Assembly (NCBI RefSeq): GCF_028282165.1
Contig: NZ_JANQIM010000020.1
Coordinates: 1 to 36,255, forward strand
DNA from: Winogradskyella sp.
GTDB lineage: Bacteria; Bacteroidota; Bacteroidia; Flavobacteriales; Flavobacteriaceae
DNA length: 36,255 nt
Direction: 5' to 3'
Shown here: positions 22,441-31,397 of the stretch, in pieces
How the letters are laid out: every line of letters starts with the position of its first letter
How positions within the stretch are numbered: the stretch's first letter is position 1
Notes under the pieces: model-generated
Told to the model about the DNA's origin: nothing
Database searches by the model: none
What the model saw: the letters and a program-made list of their open reading frames with translations, nothing else
Program-made: the position numbers and the translations under genes

Positions 22441-24612
22441 ATGTCACCTGAAGTAAAAAAGAGATGGATTAACACTCTTAAATTCTTTGCCGCCTATCTG
22501 GTTGCCGCATGGACTTTTTTACAATTTGTAGATTGGGTTTTAAACCGTTATAATGTTTCGCCCCATTGGGTAGATATTTTATTATGGTTTTTTATTGGTA
22601 TTAGCCCTTCTTTGCTTATCTATCTTTACCATCAAGAACGCCTTAGCAAACGCATTGTAAAACTTAGGGAAAAGATATTCATTCCTCTAAATTTTATCAT
22701 TCTATTTATCGCATTGTATTTTGGATTTGGCAATAGCGATCTTGGTGCTACTACCAAAAAGATCAATTATACGGACGATCAGGGTGAAGCACAAACTAAA
22801 ACCATTACAAAAGAAGAGTTTAGAATTGGTGTTCCAATTTTTAATTTTGAGCAAACCAATAGTGACAGCACGACTACATGGTTACAATGGGGTATTGGAA
22901 AATTATTGAATGAAGATCTCCTACAGAACAAGAATTTAAGTCCAGACTATATAGGCGAAGCTAATACCTCTGCTAAAATAAGAACTGCGTCTTTATTCTA
23001 TGATTATTATGTTGATGGCAACTATCAAAAAATAGGTAATGATTATGAAATCACTGCCCATGTAAGAAAGGCAACCAACGGTAAATCTCTGAAAACACAG
23101 ACGTTTAAAGGACCAGATGTGCTAAAGTTACTCGATGATGTAAGTGTATTTATTACCGCATCAGTAGGGTTTGTTGAAAGTAATAAACTCAATTATATAG
23201 ATTTACCCATCAGTGAATTTATGAGTAGTTCATTACCTGCTATTGAAGCTTACGTTGATAAAAAGTTCAGAAGAGCTTATAACTTAGACGAGACGTTTGC
23301 GCTAGCTTATTTAGAGGAAGCTAAGGTAAGTACCGCCTACAATAAAGGAAAACTAGAAACACAAGACATCATTGACAAGGCATTTACACATAAAAGCAAG
23401 TTGCCTTTGCAAAAACAACTCGAAGTTTATATTCAACGAAGTTTAGCATATAATAAATATGAAGAGGCAGAAGCACAGGTAAAACTTCAGTTGGAAGTTG
23501 ATCCTAGTAATGATTTTTATAATAACGTCTTGTTTTCCATTTACGGTGAAACGAAGAATGTGGAAGATTATCTTAAAGCTGCCGAAGCCTTATTTAGGAA
23601 AGACCCAAGTAATGAAAGTGGACTAGGCTTAGGTGTGGCATCTCTAGCGAGTGGCAATGATGATGATTTTTTGAAAGCACTAGCGCCTTTTGAACTTATT
23701 AATCCTGATTTAAAAGTTCTAAAACTAGAACCTTTAATTTTTAAAGGCGACCTAAAAGAGGCTAAAGCTATTTTTGAAGAACACAAGTTAGCAGAACCTA
23801 AAAACACCAATAGATTCAGGGCATACGACTCCATCTTTAAATATTATGAAAACAATCAACCGAAAATTGAAAACCTAAACCACTTCGTCGGCGTCTATCG
23901 ATCTAGTGTTAACGAACAAATGCTAGAGTTTTGGATTAATGGTGATCGCCTCGTTCAATATTTAAAGAATCAAAAGATGCGACCTCTAGTACCTGCTGGA
24001 CAAGAAGCAATTGGTGGTGGTTTTCTATTGGGAGACACCTTTTATGTTGAACTCATTAAGGAGAATACCAATGGAAAAGTTATTGGAATTAGCACTTACC
24101 AATTTTTTTGGAGAGCTACCGACAACCGATTTTTTTGGAAGTTGGATGATGACATTTTAGCTGCGAATAATGCTTTTGAAAGTAATGATATCGACCAAGC
24201 CATACCATTGTATGAAAAGGCTATTGAAAGCAACCCTAAACACGCTTATCTCTCAAACATCTTGTCACATTTAAAATATATCCAGAACAAAGACCAAGAC
24301 TCTATTTTAATACAGTACAAAAAGTTTGCAGGTTCTTATGGACCACGCAAATTTTGGATAGAAGATGGCAAATTTTATTATAAGCGTAAAGATGCCAAAA
24401 CTGAACTGGCTAAGGTAGAATTATTGCCCATATCTGAAAATCGCTATATGGATTTAACACGTTTGGGAACCATGATGGGCTTTGAAAAGGACCCATCTGG
24501 TAAAATGGCTTCTAAGAGTTATAGTTTTATTGTTGGTGAGGACTTGTCTTTTGAATGGAGAGATAGTGTCAATGATGAAAATACAACTAATTATTTTTTA
24601 AAGGATGATTAG
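22441..24612 (+). CDS. Membrane protein with TolB-like domain, TPR-like repeats and two C-terminal lipocalin-like domains
   Basis: 723 residues. Three membrane helices lie at about 13-31, 44-62 and 80-96. Residues ~125-245 (FRIGVPIFNFEQTNSDSTTT, then WLQWGIGKLLNEDL) resemble the TolB-like domain found after the membrane segment of Bacteroidota adenylate cyclase or protein kinase relatives. Residues ~260-460 are helical repeats of TPR type (AEAQVKLQLEVDPSND, AAEALFRKDPSNESG). Two similar beta-rich segments follow, starting HFVGVYRSS (~480) and KFAGSYGPRKFW (~630), reminiscent of DUF3471-type lipocalin-like domains. No catalytic domain is seen. Likely an envelope sensor or scaffold. It is transcribed alone and convergent with the anti-sigma/barrel gene (18 nt apart, no clear terminator). 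Confidence 0.7.
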   Translation: MSPEVKKRWINTLKFFAAYLVAAWTFLQFVDWVLNRYNVSPHWVDILLWFFIGISPSLLIYLYHQERLSKRIVKLREKIFIPLNFIILFIALYFGFGNSDLGATTKKINYTDDQGEAQTKTITKEEFRIGVPIFNFEQTNSDSTTTWLQWGIGKLLNEDLLQNKNLSPDYIGEANTSAKIRTASLFYDYYVDGNYQKIGNDYEITAHVRKATNGKSLKTQTFKGPDVLKLLDDVSVFITASVGFVESNKLNYIDLPISEFMSSSLPAIEAYVDKKFRRAYNLDETFALAYLEEAKVSTAYNKGKLETQDIIDKAFTHKSKLPLQKQLEVYIQRSLAYNKYEEAEAQVKLQLEVDPSNDFYNNVLFSIYGETKNVEDYLKAAEALFRKDPSNESGLGLGVASLASGNDDDFLKALAPFELINPDLKVLKLEPLIFKGDLKEAKAIFEEHKLAEPKNTNRFRAYDSIFKYYENNQPKIENLNHFVGVYRSSVNEQMLEFWINGDRLVQYLKNQKMRPLVPAGQEAIGGGFLLGDTFYVELIKENTNGKVIGISTYQFFWRATDNRFFWKLDDDILAANNAFESNDIDQAIPLYEKAIESNPKHAYLSNILSHLKYIQNKDQDSILIQYKKFAGSYGPRKFWIEDGKFYYKRKDAKTELAKVELLPISENRYMDLTRLGTMMGFEKDPSGKMASKSYSFIVGEDLSFEWRDSVNDENTTNYFLKDD

Positions 24613-24630
24613 ACTTACTTTCCTAGACCC

Positions 24631-25998
24631 TTAAAGCTTATATCGTATTCCAAATAAAAATCTTAATTGCGTATTAGAGAATTCTTGATTTGAATTGTTT
24701 ATGGGCTTTTGAAAGTAATTATAGCTTGGTTCTAAAAATAGATTCATACGTTTGGTTAATTGATATGAAACATTCGAGTTTAGCGTTGCACCAAAAACCG
24801 TTGTATCAACACCCAAGCTCTCCCCAATTTGCTCGTCATCTAGAAAAGCCCTATTTTCTGTTAAAAAGTTAACATTACCGCCAATACCTAATGACAAAGT
24901 ATATTTTTGATTTTTCAGTACATGATATGAAAACTCTAATGGTATCTGAACATAGTTAAACTGTTGCTGTAGTGTCCCCACATCAGTGATAGTCTCTGAA
25001 CCTCCATCGTTACTAGCAAATCCTGGGGAATTAACAAATAGTATTTCTTCACTACTTACTAAGTTTTGAATATCTCCAGCAAAAAGGGAGGCATCTGAAC
25101 TTACATAAGCAATATTATTTATCTCTTGTCCCAATACATTATTTCCAATACCAGACTTTATAATCAACCTATCGGAAAGTGCATACCCAACCTTTAAGGT
25201 GTACACAAAATTGTTTTGCGATGAGGTACTTACCGAAGCACCTTGAATAGATGCATCAGAAGCTGTATTTGACACACCTCCCAGAACCTCAACTGACCAT
25301 TTAGAAATTCCTTCTACTCTAGTATTCAGTGTGTCTTTAGTACTCTTGTTATCGGCTATTAGCTCTTCAGAAATATCCAACAAGGAAGGCTCCTTAAGCT
25401 TCACAATGGAGTCATTGTCTGCAATACCTTCTTCTTTTGTAAGGTCCATTATGCTTGTATGCACTTTTTTTGATATTTGTTCTTCATTGCTATTAGATTT
25501 ACTTTTTTCTTCTTCACTAGTCACTACGGCATAGTTCTGGTCATATCTAGTCTTAGTGCCTTTTTTGTCTTGGCTTTCTTCTACCAAATGCTCAGATAAA
25601 CTTTCCCTTTTTTCTTTTTGCTTAACTAAATTATCAATGCCCGCTTTATTATTTTCAGAGCTCTTTGGTAAAGCATTTTCTTCTTCAGTTATTGTAACTG
25701 CTTGTTTTATAGTGTTAATATTTTCATCCTTCGAGGTATCATTTGTAAGGCTATCTATATCGTGCTCTATATTCGTTACTTTCTTCACGGGTTGATTATT
25801 ATCGGGAGACGTATTTGTTAGCATATATCCAACAAACACTACTAAAACAGCTGCAGCTGAACCCCAAAACCAAAACAGGCCTCTTTGCTTCTTTTTGGGA
25901 TGAAGTCGCTCTTCTATGTTGTCCCATAACTCTTCAGGAGGCTCCTTAGAAAAGGTTTTTAGCGCTTCATATATCTCTTCAATATTATCCTTCATCAT
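24631..25998 (-). CDS. Anti-sigma-like protein fused to an outer-membrane beta-barrel domain
   Basis: 455 residues. A short cytoplasmic segment (IEEIYEALKTFSKEPPEELW, then DNIEERLHPKKKQRG) precedes one membrane helix (41-60). Then comes a ~170-residue low-complexity linker rich in Ser, Glu, Lys and Asn, and a C-terminal ~225-residue region of alternating strands: WSVEVLGGVSNTAS, YTLKVGYALSDRLIIKSGIG, YVQIPLEFSYHV, MNLFLEPSYNYFQ, ending LRFLFGIRYKL. The end looks like a PorT/outer-membrane beta-barrel domain finishing in an aromatic-type strand. Start overlaps the stop of the sigma-factor gene by 4 nt (ATGA). The layout suggests one chain running from the cytoplasm to the outer membrane and controlling the sigma factor. 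A second Met follows the first directly. Confidence 0.75.
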   Translation of the reverse strand: MMKDNIEEIYEALKTFSKEPPEELWDNIEERLHPKKKQRGLFWFWGSAAAVLVVFVGYMLTNTSPDNNQPVKKVTNIEHDIDSLTNDTSKDENINTIKQAVTITEEENALPKSSENNKAGIDNLVKQKEKRESLSEHLVEESQDKKGTKTRYDQNYAVVTSEEEKSKSNSNEEQISKKVHTSIMDLTKEEGIADNDSIVKLKEPSLLDISEELIADNKSTKDTLNTRVEGISKWSVEVLGGVSNTASDASIQGASVSTSSQNNFVYTLKVGYALSDRLIIKSGIGNNVLGQEINNIAYVSSDASLFAGDIQNLVSSEEILFVNSPGFASNDGGSETITDVGTLQQQFNYVQIPLEFSYHVLKNQKYTLSLGIGGNVNFLTENRAFLDDEQIGESLGVDTTVFGATLNSNVSYQLTKRMNLFLEPSYNYFQKPINNSNQEFSNTQLRFLFGIRYKL

Positions 25999-26549
25999 GA
26001 CACTTTTTTACTTAATTCCTCATTAATTTTTGCTCTTAATATACTTTTTGCCCTGCTTAACAACGACTTTGATGTTCCTACGGCCATTTTCAACTTGTTT
26101 GCAATTGCCTTATGGCTGTAACCCTCTAAAACAAAAAGATTGAATATAATCCTATAATTATCTGGTAATTGTTGTATATGCTTTAATAATTCATCTTGGG
26201 AAATATCAATATCAAACACGCAGGCATTGTCCTCAACACTATCATCCTCATAAGCATCTTCTATTGCTATATGAAGTTGGCGTTGTTTTTTCCTTAAAAC
26301 CTCTAATGCTTCATTCACAAAAATGCGCTTTGCCCATCCCTCAAAGCTTCCTTTGTATTGATATTGATGGATCTTTTGAAACAAAATGATAAAGGCATCC
26401 TGAAAGACATCATCTGCCTCAGTCTTAGTTTTCATATACTTTAGACAAATACCATACAATACAGGAGAGAGCAGCTTGTATAATTCGCGCTGCCCTTCCC
26501 TATCCTTCTCAACACACTTTTGTATGAGTATTCGTAGTTCTTTATTCAA
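25995..26549 (-). CDS. ECF-type RNA polymerase sigma factor
   Basis: 184 residues, normal ECF length. Region 2 includes GICLKYMKTKTEADDVFQDA, then FIILFQKIHQYQYKGSFEGW, with AKRIFVNEALEVLRKK. Region 4 has LPDNYRIIFNLFVLEGYSHK, then AIANKLKMAVGTSKSLLSRA. The replacement-type QLPDNYR/VGTSKSLLSRAK pattern is typical of the Bacteroidota ECF branch paired with single-helix anti-sigma proteins. The 4-nt overlap with the following gene supports that pairing. Targets are unknown. Confidence 0.93.
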   Translation of the reverse strand: MNKELRILIQKCVEKDREGQRELYKLLSPVLYGICLKYMKTKTEADDVFQDAFIILFQKIHQYQYKGSFEGWAKRIFVNEALEVLRKKQRQLHIAIEDAYEDDSVEDNACVFDIDISQDELLKHIQQLPDNYRIIFNLFVLEGYSHKAIANKLKMAVGTSKSLLSRAKSILRAKINEELSKKVS

Positions 26550-26581
26550 ACTGGCACTAATCTATATGTTATTGATAAGGT

Positions 26582-26609
26582 TAAATTTATTAATAACTTA
26601 AGACATCAA
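26582..26609 (-). promoter_or_regulatory. Possible promoter of the sigma/anti-sigma pair
   Basis: On the minus strand TTG (26609-26607) is followed after 17 nt by TAAATTTA (26589-26582), 33 nt before the start codon. The spacing is shorter than the usual 19 nt, so this is tentative. Confidence 0.25.
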
Positions 26610-26650
26610 TAGACCAATTACCTATCGTTAAGTTTTTTTACGATAAGTTT

Positions 26651-27925
26651 TTAAAATTGAACTGTACTTATTAGCTCTAGTCCAAAATCATCTGTATAAT
26701 CGTACTGATGAATTATATTTTCTCCCACGGAAATAAGATGCGTCGATAATGGAATTACATCCTTCGAATTAATTTCGTAGGTGTTTTCTAGTGTTATATT
26801 ATAAGGGTCGTGGGCATCAAACACATTTATACCATCATCATTGCAAACATAGAGTACTTGGTTTTTTATTCCCAAACCATATGGACTTGACAAAAAGTAT
26901 GTTGAATATTCTTGAGGTGCACTAATATCTGAAACATCAATGACATTAATCTGGTCTTCTATTGCACCGCAACCATTACCGCCTCTTACAGTTATATAGG
27001 CCGTATCTTCCTCTACGACAACTGGATCACAACCGGTTGCATGTAAAAACGACGATATGTACGTTGGATTAAACTCATTTTGCAAACCAACAATATGCAT
27101 TCCGTTTGTTGCTCCTATGAATAAATAATCTTTTCTAATAAATGTAGTTTCGAGTATACCTCCACCAAACCAGCTTTCCATCCAAGTTTGGGCCACTAGC
27201 GAAATATTATTGTAATTTGTAATATCAAAGGTGTATAACAAATAATCGTCTATAGTGTATAAGGCATTGTTAAAAATCTGAAATTTCGCATAAGAGCCTC
27301 CAGTACCAATATCATTGGCGATAACAGCACCATCAAAAACCTCTAAGAAAAGATTAGTATCCCAGTTATATATATCTGGGTTATTTTCTGCTTCGTCCCT
27401 TTCCATATAGACGGTGGTATAATATGCTATAAACTCATCTTCACCTACAGAAAAATTGGATTGATAGTAAGACACATCATCAGGAAATGTTGCGTAATAA
27501 GGTAACATATCCTCTTCTACATTCACCATTTGAATGTTTTCTATATCGCTAATATCAAACACTACCAAATCCATAAAGTTATCTGCGTATAAAATATTGT
27601 TCTTTACAGAAATGTCATTAACGCCTTCTAACTGAATAAACGTAAGGTTTTGGGGAGATTCTGGATTTTGATTATCAAATATATGTATACCCGAATTCTG
27701 TGCTATATAAAACAGCAAATTATTATAAACATATATCTTACCGTCTGAATTTGTAGGTTGCGCACCTTCAATTGATACCGCGTCTCGAAAATCGGATTTA
27801 GACTTTATCACGGGAACCGTTACGGCTACTTGATCTAGAAAGTCGTTTGAATCATCATCATTACAACTAATAAGTTGCAAGCACATGGTTACAACTAGGA
27901 CTAAGGGTAAAATTTTGTGTTTCAT
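26651..27925 (-). CDS. LVIVD-type beta-propeller lipoprotein
   Basis: 424 residues. Lipoprotein signal MKHKILPLVLVVTMCLQLIS with Cys21, followed by an acidic NDDDSND spacer that resembles the surface-export signal of Bacteroidota lipoproteins. The body has repeated strands of the form 'xxVFDISDxxNxxxV': GIHIFDNQNPESPQNL, LVVFDISDIENIQMV, YTFDITNYNNISLV, INVIDVSDISAPQEYS, INVFDAHDPYNITLEN. This is the LVIVD repeat, expected to form a beta-propeller, probably for binding at the cell surface. Repeats with WMESWFGGGILETT and ATGCDPVVVEE show local variation. Monocistronic; the ligand is unknown. A weak hairpin (tatcgt/acgata, 26623-26645) lies just after the stop. Confidence 0.82.
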   Translation of the reverse strand: MKHKILPLVLVVTMCLQLISCNDDDSNDFLDQVAVTVPVIKSKSDFRDAVSIEGAQPTNSDGKIYVYNNLLFYIAQNSGIHIFDNQNPESPQNLTFIQLEGVNDISVKNNILYADNFMDLVVFDISDIENIQMVNVEEDMLPYYATFPDDVSYYQSNFSVGEDEFIAYYTTVYMERDEAENNPDIYNWDTNLFLEVFDGAVIANDIGTGGSYAKFQIFNNALYTIDDYLLYTFDITNYNNISLVAQTWMESWFGGGILETTFIRKDYLFIGATNGMHIVGLQNEFNPTYISSFLHATGCDPVVVEEDTAYITVRGGNGCGAIEDQINVIDVSDISAPQEYSTYFLSSPYGLGIKNQVLYVCNDDGINVFDAHDPYNITLENTYEINSKDVIPLSTHLISVGENIIHQYDYTDDFGLELISTVQF

Positions 27926-28010
27926 ATGGACTGTTTTCTTATAAGATGAAAAAAGTATAAAAGGTTGCAGTGTTTTATAAAAAAACTGGCAGTTAACTAC
28001 TTTAAAACAA

Positions 28011-28048
28011 AAAGAGGCGTTTGCCTTGAGTATTGCAAACGCCTCTTT
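28011..28048 (-). terminator. Strong terminator after the unknown lipoprotein gene
   Basis: Fourteen-base-pair perfect GC-containing stem (aaagaggcgtttgc / gcaaacgcctcttt) with a 10-nt loop. On the minus strand it is followed by TTGTTTTAAAG. It lies 18 nt after the stop at 28067. Confidence 0.88.
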
Positions 28049-28066
28049 AGTCTAATTACACGTCAT

Positions 28067-29770
28067 TTATTCATCCTTATAGACCAATCTACTTCCTTTC
28101 CATGTATCACCACGTCGAGTTACTCCCACAAAGTCGATTTTTACATCATCATAATCATAGAGCTTCGGAATTTTTATTTTATCAAAGCCAAAATCACTTA
28201 TTAAATCAGTTGAAAGATTTCCTTGGCCATCGATATTCACATTGAACTTAAATCCAATACCAAAATTCCAATCAAAGACTTTTGTTATCTTCTTAGTATT
28301 TAGTTTTCGATTTTCTAAATCTATATAAGTTAGATAAACTTTTGTTGGACTGTAAAGGATATGTGTTACATTCTTTGGATCTCTACCTTTTTGGCTATTC
28401 ACAATGGCTTTGGCTATCTGCCACGTTCCTGCATAGAAATTCTCTCGCAAATCAGAAACTGAAAGATCGGCTCCAGTAGCGTGATTAATAAATTCTGTAA
28501 CTGTTACTTCACTTACAAAAGGAACCTCTGGGAATGGCGGCTTATAAATAGCATTAGCGTAGTTTTGCAGTTGTCCCTGGCTATTGAAAATCTTGTTTTC
28601 GAAGAAATAAAACTTAGGTGGTGCATAAATACTTGGGAAATTTGGAATATTGATCGTATACTTAAACGAAGCTTGGCTAATCATAAGCGCAACCTCATTA
28701 GTACTTTTTGCTCTCCATAAGCCTGTCCATCCTTTCTTTTGATGTTTTACCTTTACACCTATGGCGTTGTAAATTAAATAGTTTTCCTTGTAGTACTTCG
28801 TCTTGGTACGGTATTTTGAACTAAAGTTATCGTAACACTTTTTGCTAACTCCAAAAATTCCAAAACCGCTATCTAAGAATCCATTTATTGTCTTACAAGC
28901 TTCTAAATTTTGTACAAAGGCAACCAATGAAGCTGTGTGATCGGTCGGAGGAGGATTTGATCCACCACTTGAACCGCCTCCAGAACTTCCACCACCGTAA
29001 CTTCCACCACCACCGTAGTCGTTACATGGACCGTCCTCTAAGTATTCTGATATTGAGTAATCAGGAGCTGCATCAATCGAAGGATTGTCGTGACAATTAT
29101 TTACGTATTGTAAATCTTGTACAGTAGGAACTTGTTTTTTAATATCAGGTGTTACCATAATCTCTCCTCTGATAATGCTCTCATTAGCCTCCACTAGATA
29201 CTCAATATTGTTATCCTCAATATATGTATCTAACAATGGTTTATCTGCTGTCTTAACAGAAAAAAGACCCTCATAGGTAAATTTATATAAAGAATCGCCG
29301 ACAATAACTTCACGTTGATCATTTAATACCGAAGCAAAATCGTCATCAGATATCAGATCATCGTCAAATTCTTCAACCAATTCACCATCTTCATCTATTT
29401 CAGTAGGAACTCTTTTTCCTCCTAACATTTGATTGTCGCCATAAACCAACTTACTTAACCGTTCTTTTTTTCGTTGGGCAAATTCGCCTAACTTAGTATT
29501 ATCATCATCCCTGTATCTTGGAAAAAGAGGCTTAAAACCTTGATTATAGAATTTGTAAAGGAATTGTTCTTTCTGTTCTTGTTTCATGTCTTTAATCTCA
29601 TCTACTTTGCGAATAAGAAAGTCTTTCGATGAGAATACAAGTATCCCGTCTTTTAGTTCAACTGAATCTACAGGGTTTAGGGTGTTTTCGCTAATGTTGT
29701 CTAAATCTTTACTACAGCTAACTGCAATAAAAAACAATGCCATAAGTGTGACATTTTTAAGTATTTTCAT
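28067..29770 (-). CDS. Large lipoprotein of unknown function with Gly/Ser linker
   Basis: 567 residues. Signal peptide MKILKNVTLMALFFIAVSC with Cys19. The N-terminal half (20-250) starts ELKDGILVFSSKDFLIRKVD and includes a very acidic stretch (EIDEDGELVEEFDDDLISDD, 124-143). A Gly/Ser linker (GGGGSYGGGSSGGGSSGG, 253-270) leads to a C-terminal half (277-567) with YRTKTKYYKENYLIYNAIGV and KYTINIPNFPSIYAPPKFYF. This half ends in a strand-rich region (DGQGNLSTDLISDFGFDKIK). I do not recognise the C-terminal family. It lies 10 nt downstream of a beta-barrel gene, so the two are co-transcribed and may form a surface complex. Confidence 0.65.
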   Translation of the reverse strand: MKILKNVTLMALFFIAVSCSKDLDNISENTLNPVDSVELKDGILVFSSKDFLIRKVDEIKDMKQEQKEQFLYKFYNQGFKPLFPRYRDDDNTKLGEFAQRKKERLSKLVYGDNQMLGGKRVPTEIDEDGELVEEFDDDLISDDDFASVLNDQREVIVGDSLYKFTYEGLFSVKTADKPLLDTYIEDNNIEYLVEANESIIRGEIMVTPDIKKQVPTVQDLQYVNNCHDNPSIDAAPDYSISEYLEDGPCNDYGGGGSYGGGSSGGGSSGGSNPPPTDHTASLVAFVQNLEACKTINGFLDSGFGIFGVSKKCYDNFSSKYRTKTKYYKENYLIYNAIGVKVKHQKKGWTGLWRAKSTNEVALMISQASFKYTINIPNFPSIYAPPKFYFFENKIFNSQGQLQNYANAIYKPPFPEVPFVSEVTVTEFINHATGADLSVSDLRENFYAGTWQIAKAIVNSQKGRDPKNVTHILYSPTKVYLTYIDLENRKLNTKKITKVFDWNFGIGFKFNVNIDGQGNLSTDLISDFGFDKIKIPKLYDYDDVKIDFVGVTRRGDTWKGSRLVYKDE

Positions 29771-29780
29771 AAGTTGTAAT

Positions 29781-30389
29781 TTAAAACATTACTCCAATAC
29801 TGAGCATAACTCCTTTAAGTCTTACGTAGCTGTTTGAGTTTCGTATAGACTCTCCATCATTGCTAACTGCCTTATAACTGTATGCTATGTCGCCAACCAG
29901 TACAAATCGACTATCATCATTAAGAGGTAATTTATAACCTACACCGATGTTGAACATATTCCCATTTTTTGGCCCATTTTCAATTTTAACTAATGTTCCA
30001 TAGTTTAAAAAAGCATAGGGGCTTGTCAATGCATCATTGAAATAACCTCTTAGGTCAAGATACACAGGAAGTGTGTTGTATCGTGGATTTCTATAGCCAT
30101 CAAGACCAAAACCCAAACCGAGTGAAAAGTATGGATTAAAGAAGTAGCCATTGATAGTATGCAATGTAAATGCACCTGCTTTATCCGTGGGGAGACTAGT
30201 AACAACTACGCCTTCTTCTGGTGAAAAGGTTTCGAGTGTAGCGTCACCAACAAAAATATATCCAAACTTTGTAATGTTAAAATAGCCCTTATTTCTGTAT
30301 TGATCTATGTTAGAGCTTACTTCTTTCTGTGCAAACATTGGAAATATTAGAAGAGTTAAGAGTACCGAAGTAATAATATTTTTATTCAT
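29781..30389 (-). CDS. Outer-membrane beta-barrel protein
   Basis: 202 residues from the ATG at 30389, which gives a signal peptide (MNKNIITSVLLTLLIFPMFA). The in-frame ATG at 30422 only adds 11 polar residues. The mature protein is a series of amphipathic strands: YFSLGLGFGLDGY, TLPVYLDLRGYFND, PYAFLNYGTLVKIENG, MFNIGVGYKLPLND, FVLVGDIAYSYKAV, ending VRLKGVMLSIGVMF. The terminal aromatic residue is the usual signal for barrel insertion. First gene of a two-gene unit with the unknown lipoprotein. A pore or anchor role is inferred from context. Confidence 0.8.
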   Translation of the reverse strand: MNKNIITSVLLTLLIFPMFAQKEVSSNIDQYRNKGYFNITKFGYIFVGDATLETFSPEEGVVVTSLPTDKAGAFTLHTINGYFFNPYFSLGLGFGLDGYRNPRYNTLPVYLDLRGYFNDALTSPYAFLNYGTLVKIENGPKNGNMFNIGVGYKLPLNDDSRFVLVGDIAYSYKAVSNDGESIRNSNSYVRLKGVMLSIGVMF

Positions 30390-30641
30390 TTTTATTGTTT
30401 GTGGGTCTATAAAATAACCCATTTGTCTGTAATAGAAATCCTAAAATGTTATTTTTAATACGCCCTTAGAATTGCTATTTTACACCTGCGAGACACTACC
30501 GATGTGTGTAGTTTATATCTCAAATTATTCTTCTGTTTTTATTCCATAGGCAGTCCATTTATAAGATTACATTGAGTGCTAAACACACTACCTTAAAGAT
30601 ATTTGGGCAAGAGAATAAAAGGAAGAAAATAACCTCAAATT

Positions 30642-30662
30642 GAGTAAGCATTTTGCTTACTC
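30642..30662 (-). terminator. Hairpin after the orphan response regulator gene
   Basis: Perfect 8-bp stem GAGTAAGC / GCTTACTC with a 5-nt loop, 6 nt after the stop codon on the minus strand. The T-tract is poor (AATTTG), so termination is likely but not certain. Confidence 0.5.
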
Positions 30663-30668
30663 TTCTAA

Positions 30669-31370
30669 CTATAGATATCCACGTTTTCGAGCGCTAAGAA
30701 TCAACTCTCTGTCTGTATCTGATATTTTGTTGAAGTATTGTTTTAGCTGGCGTTTTCTTTTCTCAATACCCGATTTTGAAAGTGGTACATATTTGGGCAG
30801 ATCTATTGTCTTTGTACCGTTTGAAAGTTCCTTGAGAATCTTAATATCGATATCATCAAGATGAATCTTTTTTTCTGATCTGTGGAGAAGCACTTGTGAT
30901 ACTCTTGGTCCTAAAGCAATCTTACCGTTTTTAATATCTTTGAATGCTGATACGACATCAACAGAAGTAGCTTCAGATTTAATAAGAAATCCTTCTGGAC
31001 TTAAAGACTCACATATTTCGTTTAGCCTTAACTCATCATTATGGCAGGTAAGTACAAGCAATTTAATTTCTGGATAATGTTCTCTTATCCATATACCCAG
31101 ATCTTCACCTGAATATAACCTCATTTTTTTATAGGAAGGTAGGTTAATATCTAGAAATATAATGTCAAATTGTTCTTGGGCAGTACTAATCTTTAAGACA
31201 GCTTCTTGACAGTTTAAAGCCAAATCAAAAACAATCTCCTCTTCAATTCCGTAACTTAAGGCATTCTTATACCCATCTGCAATAATGGGGTGATCGTCAA
31301 CAATTAAAACTTTTGTTTTGCTTTTTAATTTTAATCTCCTAGCCAGCATATGAATAAAATCATTATGCAA
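30669..31370 (-). CDS. Orphan response regulator (receiver + helix-turn-helix)
   Basis: 233 residues; a start at the second Met (31349) would remove seven residues and cannot be excluded. The receiver domain has acidic Asp25/Asp26 (LIVDDHPII), phosphoacceptor Asp74 in FLDINLP, Thr108 in LVLTCHND and Lys131 in FLIKSEA. An enlarged loop (PSYKKMRLYSGEDLG) follows Asp74. The C-terminal domain (about 170-233: DDIDIKILKELSNGTKTIDL, then SKSGIEKRKRQLKQYF) resembles a LuxR/NarL-type helix-turn-helix, but is divergent. No kinase lies next to it; the only kinase in the window is 15 kb away. Two TACGTA boxes upstream may be its own binding sites. Confidence 0.85.
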   Translation of the reverse strand: MHNDFIHMLARRLKLKSKTKVLIVDDHPIIADGYKNALSYGIEEEIVFDLALNCQEAVLKISTAQEQFDIIFLDINLPSYKKMRLYSGEDLGIWIREHYPEIKLLVLTCHNDELRLNEICESLSPEGFLIKSEATSVDVVSAFKDIKNGKIALGPRVSQVLLHRSEKKIHLDDIDIKILKELSNGTKTIDLPKYVPLSKSGIEKRKRQLKQYFNKISDTDRELILSARKRGYL

Positions 31371-31397
31371 TTTAAAACTTTTAAAAGCTTAAAACTA

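Noticed and set aside
24613..24630. Terminator between the convergent genes at 24612 and 24631
   Set aside because: The 18-nt gap and the adjacent coding ends show no stable hairpin with a T-tract.
30669..31370. Response regulator as the operon partner of the kinase at 15051-15938
   Set aside because: They are about 15 kb apart with many unrelated genes between, so only a functional guess is possible; it is not claimed as a feature.
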